Source: Candidatus Bathyarchaeota archaeon (GTDB lineage Archaea > Thermoproteota > Bathyarchaeia > Bathyarchaeales > Bathycorpusculaceae). Taken from it: a stretch of 12,332 bases of DNA. The position numbers were made by a program, and so were the translations under genes. The notes under the pieces are model-generated. The model had not been told where the DNA came from, searched no databases, and saw nothing but the letters and a program-made list of their open reading frames with translations. Within the stretch, counting starts at the first letter, position 1. Each line of letters starts with the position of its first letter. The stretch covers positions 1 to 12,332 of the forward strand of contig JAGTQT010000013.1 in the NCBI GenBank assembly GCA_018396615.1. The letters run 5' to 3'. Below are positions 11,239 through 12,332 of this stretch, in pieces.

Positions 11239-12096
11239 TCAGCTTGCCAGCTCTACGTAAGTTCCGGAGTCAACATGAACCTCAATTCCATCATTCACAG
11301 CCTTTCTTACCTTCGCGTTAACCATACGTAAAGATGCGCCTTTTCCCAGAACCTTCTCAAGCTCGTCCGCTTTCTCATTCCAAACTACAACTGGAATCTC
11401 GCCTGTATCATCAGCTAAAATAAGCCGCAACACTTTCACGAAACCTGCCTCTCCTTTGCTGAAAACAGAAATCGGCGAATGGCTTTCAACAGTGCCGGCA
11501 AGACTTACCCTGCCACCTTTGTGGTTAAGAGCAATATCTGCAATTTTCACCGTAAACTTGTCAACAAACGGAAAATCTGCCTCATCCAAATCTTTTGGGC
11601 TAAGCTCAATCTCACTGCTTCCCCCAACATGCAGCTCAGCTTTTCCATGCAAATCCTCTCTTGTATAAGCACGCGAAAACCGCACCAGACGCCCAACTTT
11701 GACCTCGCCAGACTCTATCAAACCAGCTTTGTCATTCCAAAAAACAACACGTAAAACACCCGTACAATCCACAATAAACACACTAGCAAGCTTGCCATTT
11801 CTGCTACCGGCAAAAGGCTTAGACGGAAAAACAGCGATAACGCGTCCAGCCACCGTTATATTGCTTAAGCCTGGAACCAGATCCTTCACAAAAAGGGTAA
11901 GCTCTGAAGCCGCGTTGCCTTCTGTTTGAACGCCAAGCTCCGCAGCAATCATCCTCATAAGAATCTGATCGGAGATCAAGCCGCCTGTTCTCTTGGAGGC
12001 GCTGACAAGCTTGTCCATGATTTCCTTTTCAGTTAACTCTGGATGCTTGATACGTATCTTTTCAATCAGCCGCGCCAACTCCATACGCCATTGCAC
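11239..12096 (-). CDS. Replication protein A-like single-stranded DNA-binding protein (two OB folds)
   Basis: A 285-aa protein that should coat single-stranded DNA in replication and repair. Residues about 5-57 form the helical N-terminal domain seen in archaeal RPAs (ELARLIEKIRIKHPELTEKE and GGLISDQILMRMIAAELGV). OB fold 1 spans about 66-160 (ITVAGRVIAVFPSKPF, LASVFIVDCTGVLRVVFWND). OB fold 2 spans about 175-285 (VSLAGTVESHSPISVFSKG, LRLILADDTGEIPVVVWNEKA). The two folds repeat the same pattern of a strand, a FWND or VWNEKA turn and a later strand. No zinc finger is present, so it is the short form. The start is GTG 12096 or ATG 12084; neither has a strong ribosome site. A likely TATA box lies near 12128-12140 on the minus strand. 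Confidence 0.92.
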   Translation of the reverse strand: MQWRMELARLIEKIRIKHPELTEKEIMDKLVSASKRTGGLISDQILMRMIAAELGVQTEGNAASELTLFVKDLVPGLSNITVAGRVIAVFPSKPFAGSRNGKLASVFIVDCTGVLRVVFWNDKAGLIESGEVKVGRLVRFSRAYTREDLHGKAELHVGGSSEIELSPKDLDEADFPFVDKFTVKIADIALNHKGGRVSLAGTVESHSPISVFSKGEAGFVKVLRLILADDTGEIPVVVWNEKADELEKVLGKGASLRMVNAKVRKAVNDGIEVHVDSGTYVELAS

Positions 12097-12204
12097 ACCA
12101 GTAAAGTCTAATTGGTGACGCTAGTTGGTAAAAAAGATACTTATGCCTTTCATACTAGCGAATAAGGAAACAATCTAAAGCAAGCCTAGAAAATGCTCTA
12201 TTAT

Positions 12205-12321
12205 CTAGCTTGCTTTCTCCTCTTTTCCAAAGAAAATGTGCAAGAAAATCAAAACAAGCGCCACAAATGTAGAAGTCATTAAAACATACTTAAACAACTC
12301 AAAGTATGCCGAGATATCCAT
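12205..12321 (-). CDS. Small single-helix membrane protein (38 aa)
   Basis: A complete short frame: ATG at 12321 with GAGGATGA just upstream as ribosome site, and TAG at 12205. The product starts MDISAYFELFKYVLMTST, continues with a strongly hydrophobic helix (FVALVLIFLHIFFG, about 19-32) and ends in the charged tail KEEKAS, the profile of a bitopic membrane microprotein. I do not recognise a family. It lies about 110 bases upstream of the RPA gene on the same strand; the gap of 12097-12204 holds only AT-rich promoter-like sequence. Its own upstream region is cut by the window end. Confidence 0.6.
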   Translation of the reverse strand: MDISAYFELFKYVLMTSTFVALVLIFLHIFFGKEEKAS

Positions 12322-12332
12322 GTGTCATCCTC

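Overview
The window looks archaeal. Upstream regions carry TATA-like boxes, some of them shared by divergent genes. There is a two-OB-fold RPA-like protein, an archaeal-type tyrosine recombinase, and a tRNA-Met gene that appears to hold an intron outside the usual place. Strong GGAGG-type ribosome sites and gene content suggest an uncultured Thermoproteota/Bathyarchaeia-type lineage, but that placement is an inference. DNA is about 40-45% GC and genes lie on both strands.

Layout. Left edge (1-1.7 kb): a 52-aa Cys-pair protein diverges from a membrane-anchored coiled-coil protein, which overlaps rpiA (ribose-5-phosphate isomerase). 1.8-2.3 kb: a secreted solo dockerin on the minus strand, then a decayed C-terminal piece of a second heliorhodopsin. 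2.5-3.2 kb: a ferritin-like diiron protein and a 38-aa desulforedoxin. About 3.33 kb: a copy of the 5' end of the downstream tRNA-Met gene. 3.5-5.3 kb: a TspO-type membrane protein, a Lys/Gly-rich small protein, an FMN split-barrel protein and a 34-aa zinc ribbon. 5.4-8.2 kb: a DUF523-DUF1722 (YbgA-type) protein diverging from a UV-damage endonuclease gene followed 26 bases later by a complete heliorhodopsin. 8.2-8.8 kb: no convincing gene, but a nested inverted-repeat element. 8.8-10.3 kb: a 4-oxalocrotonate tautomerase-like protein, a complete tyrosine recombinase, and the tRNA-Met. 10.3-12.3 kb: an Isf-like flavoprotein, a decayed tRNA-Met copy, RPA and a 38-aa membrane protein cut close to the window end.

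The most interesting theme is a light and oxidative-stress locus: heliorhodopsin in apparent operon with UvdE, beside a YbgA-type gene (in E. coli ybgA sits next to photolyase), with TspO, FMN, diiron and desulforedoxin proteins nearby. A 19-base direct repeat of the tRNA-Met 5' end brackets 3.33-10.15 kb, and the recombinase gene ends 43 bases before the right copy, so part of this locus may have arrived as an integrated element. A second heliorhodopsin lies in ruins just outside the left repeat.

A second theme is translation starts. Two genes (ferritin-like, UvdE) have their family-typical N-terminus beginning exactly at an ACG codon behind a ribosome site, with no ATG/GTG/TTG there.
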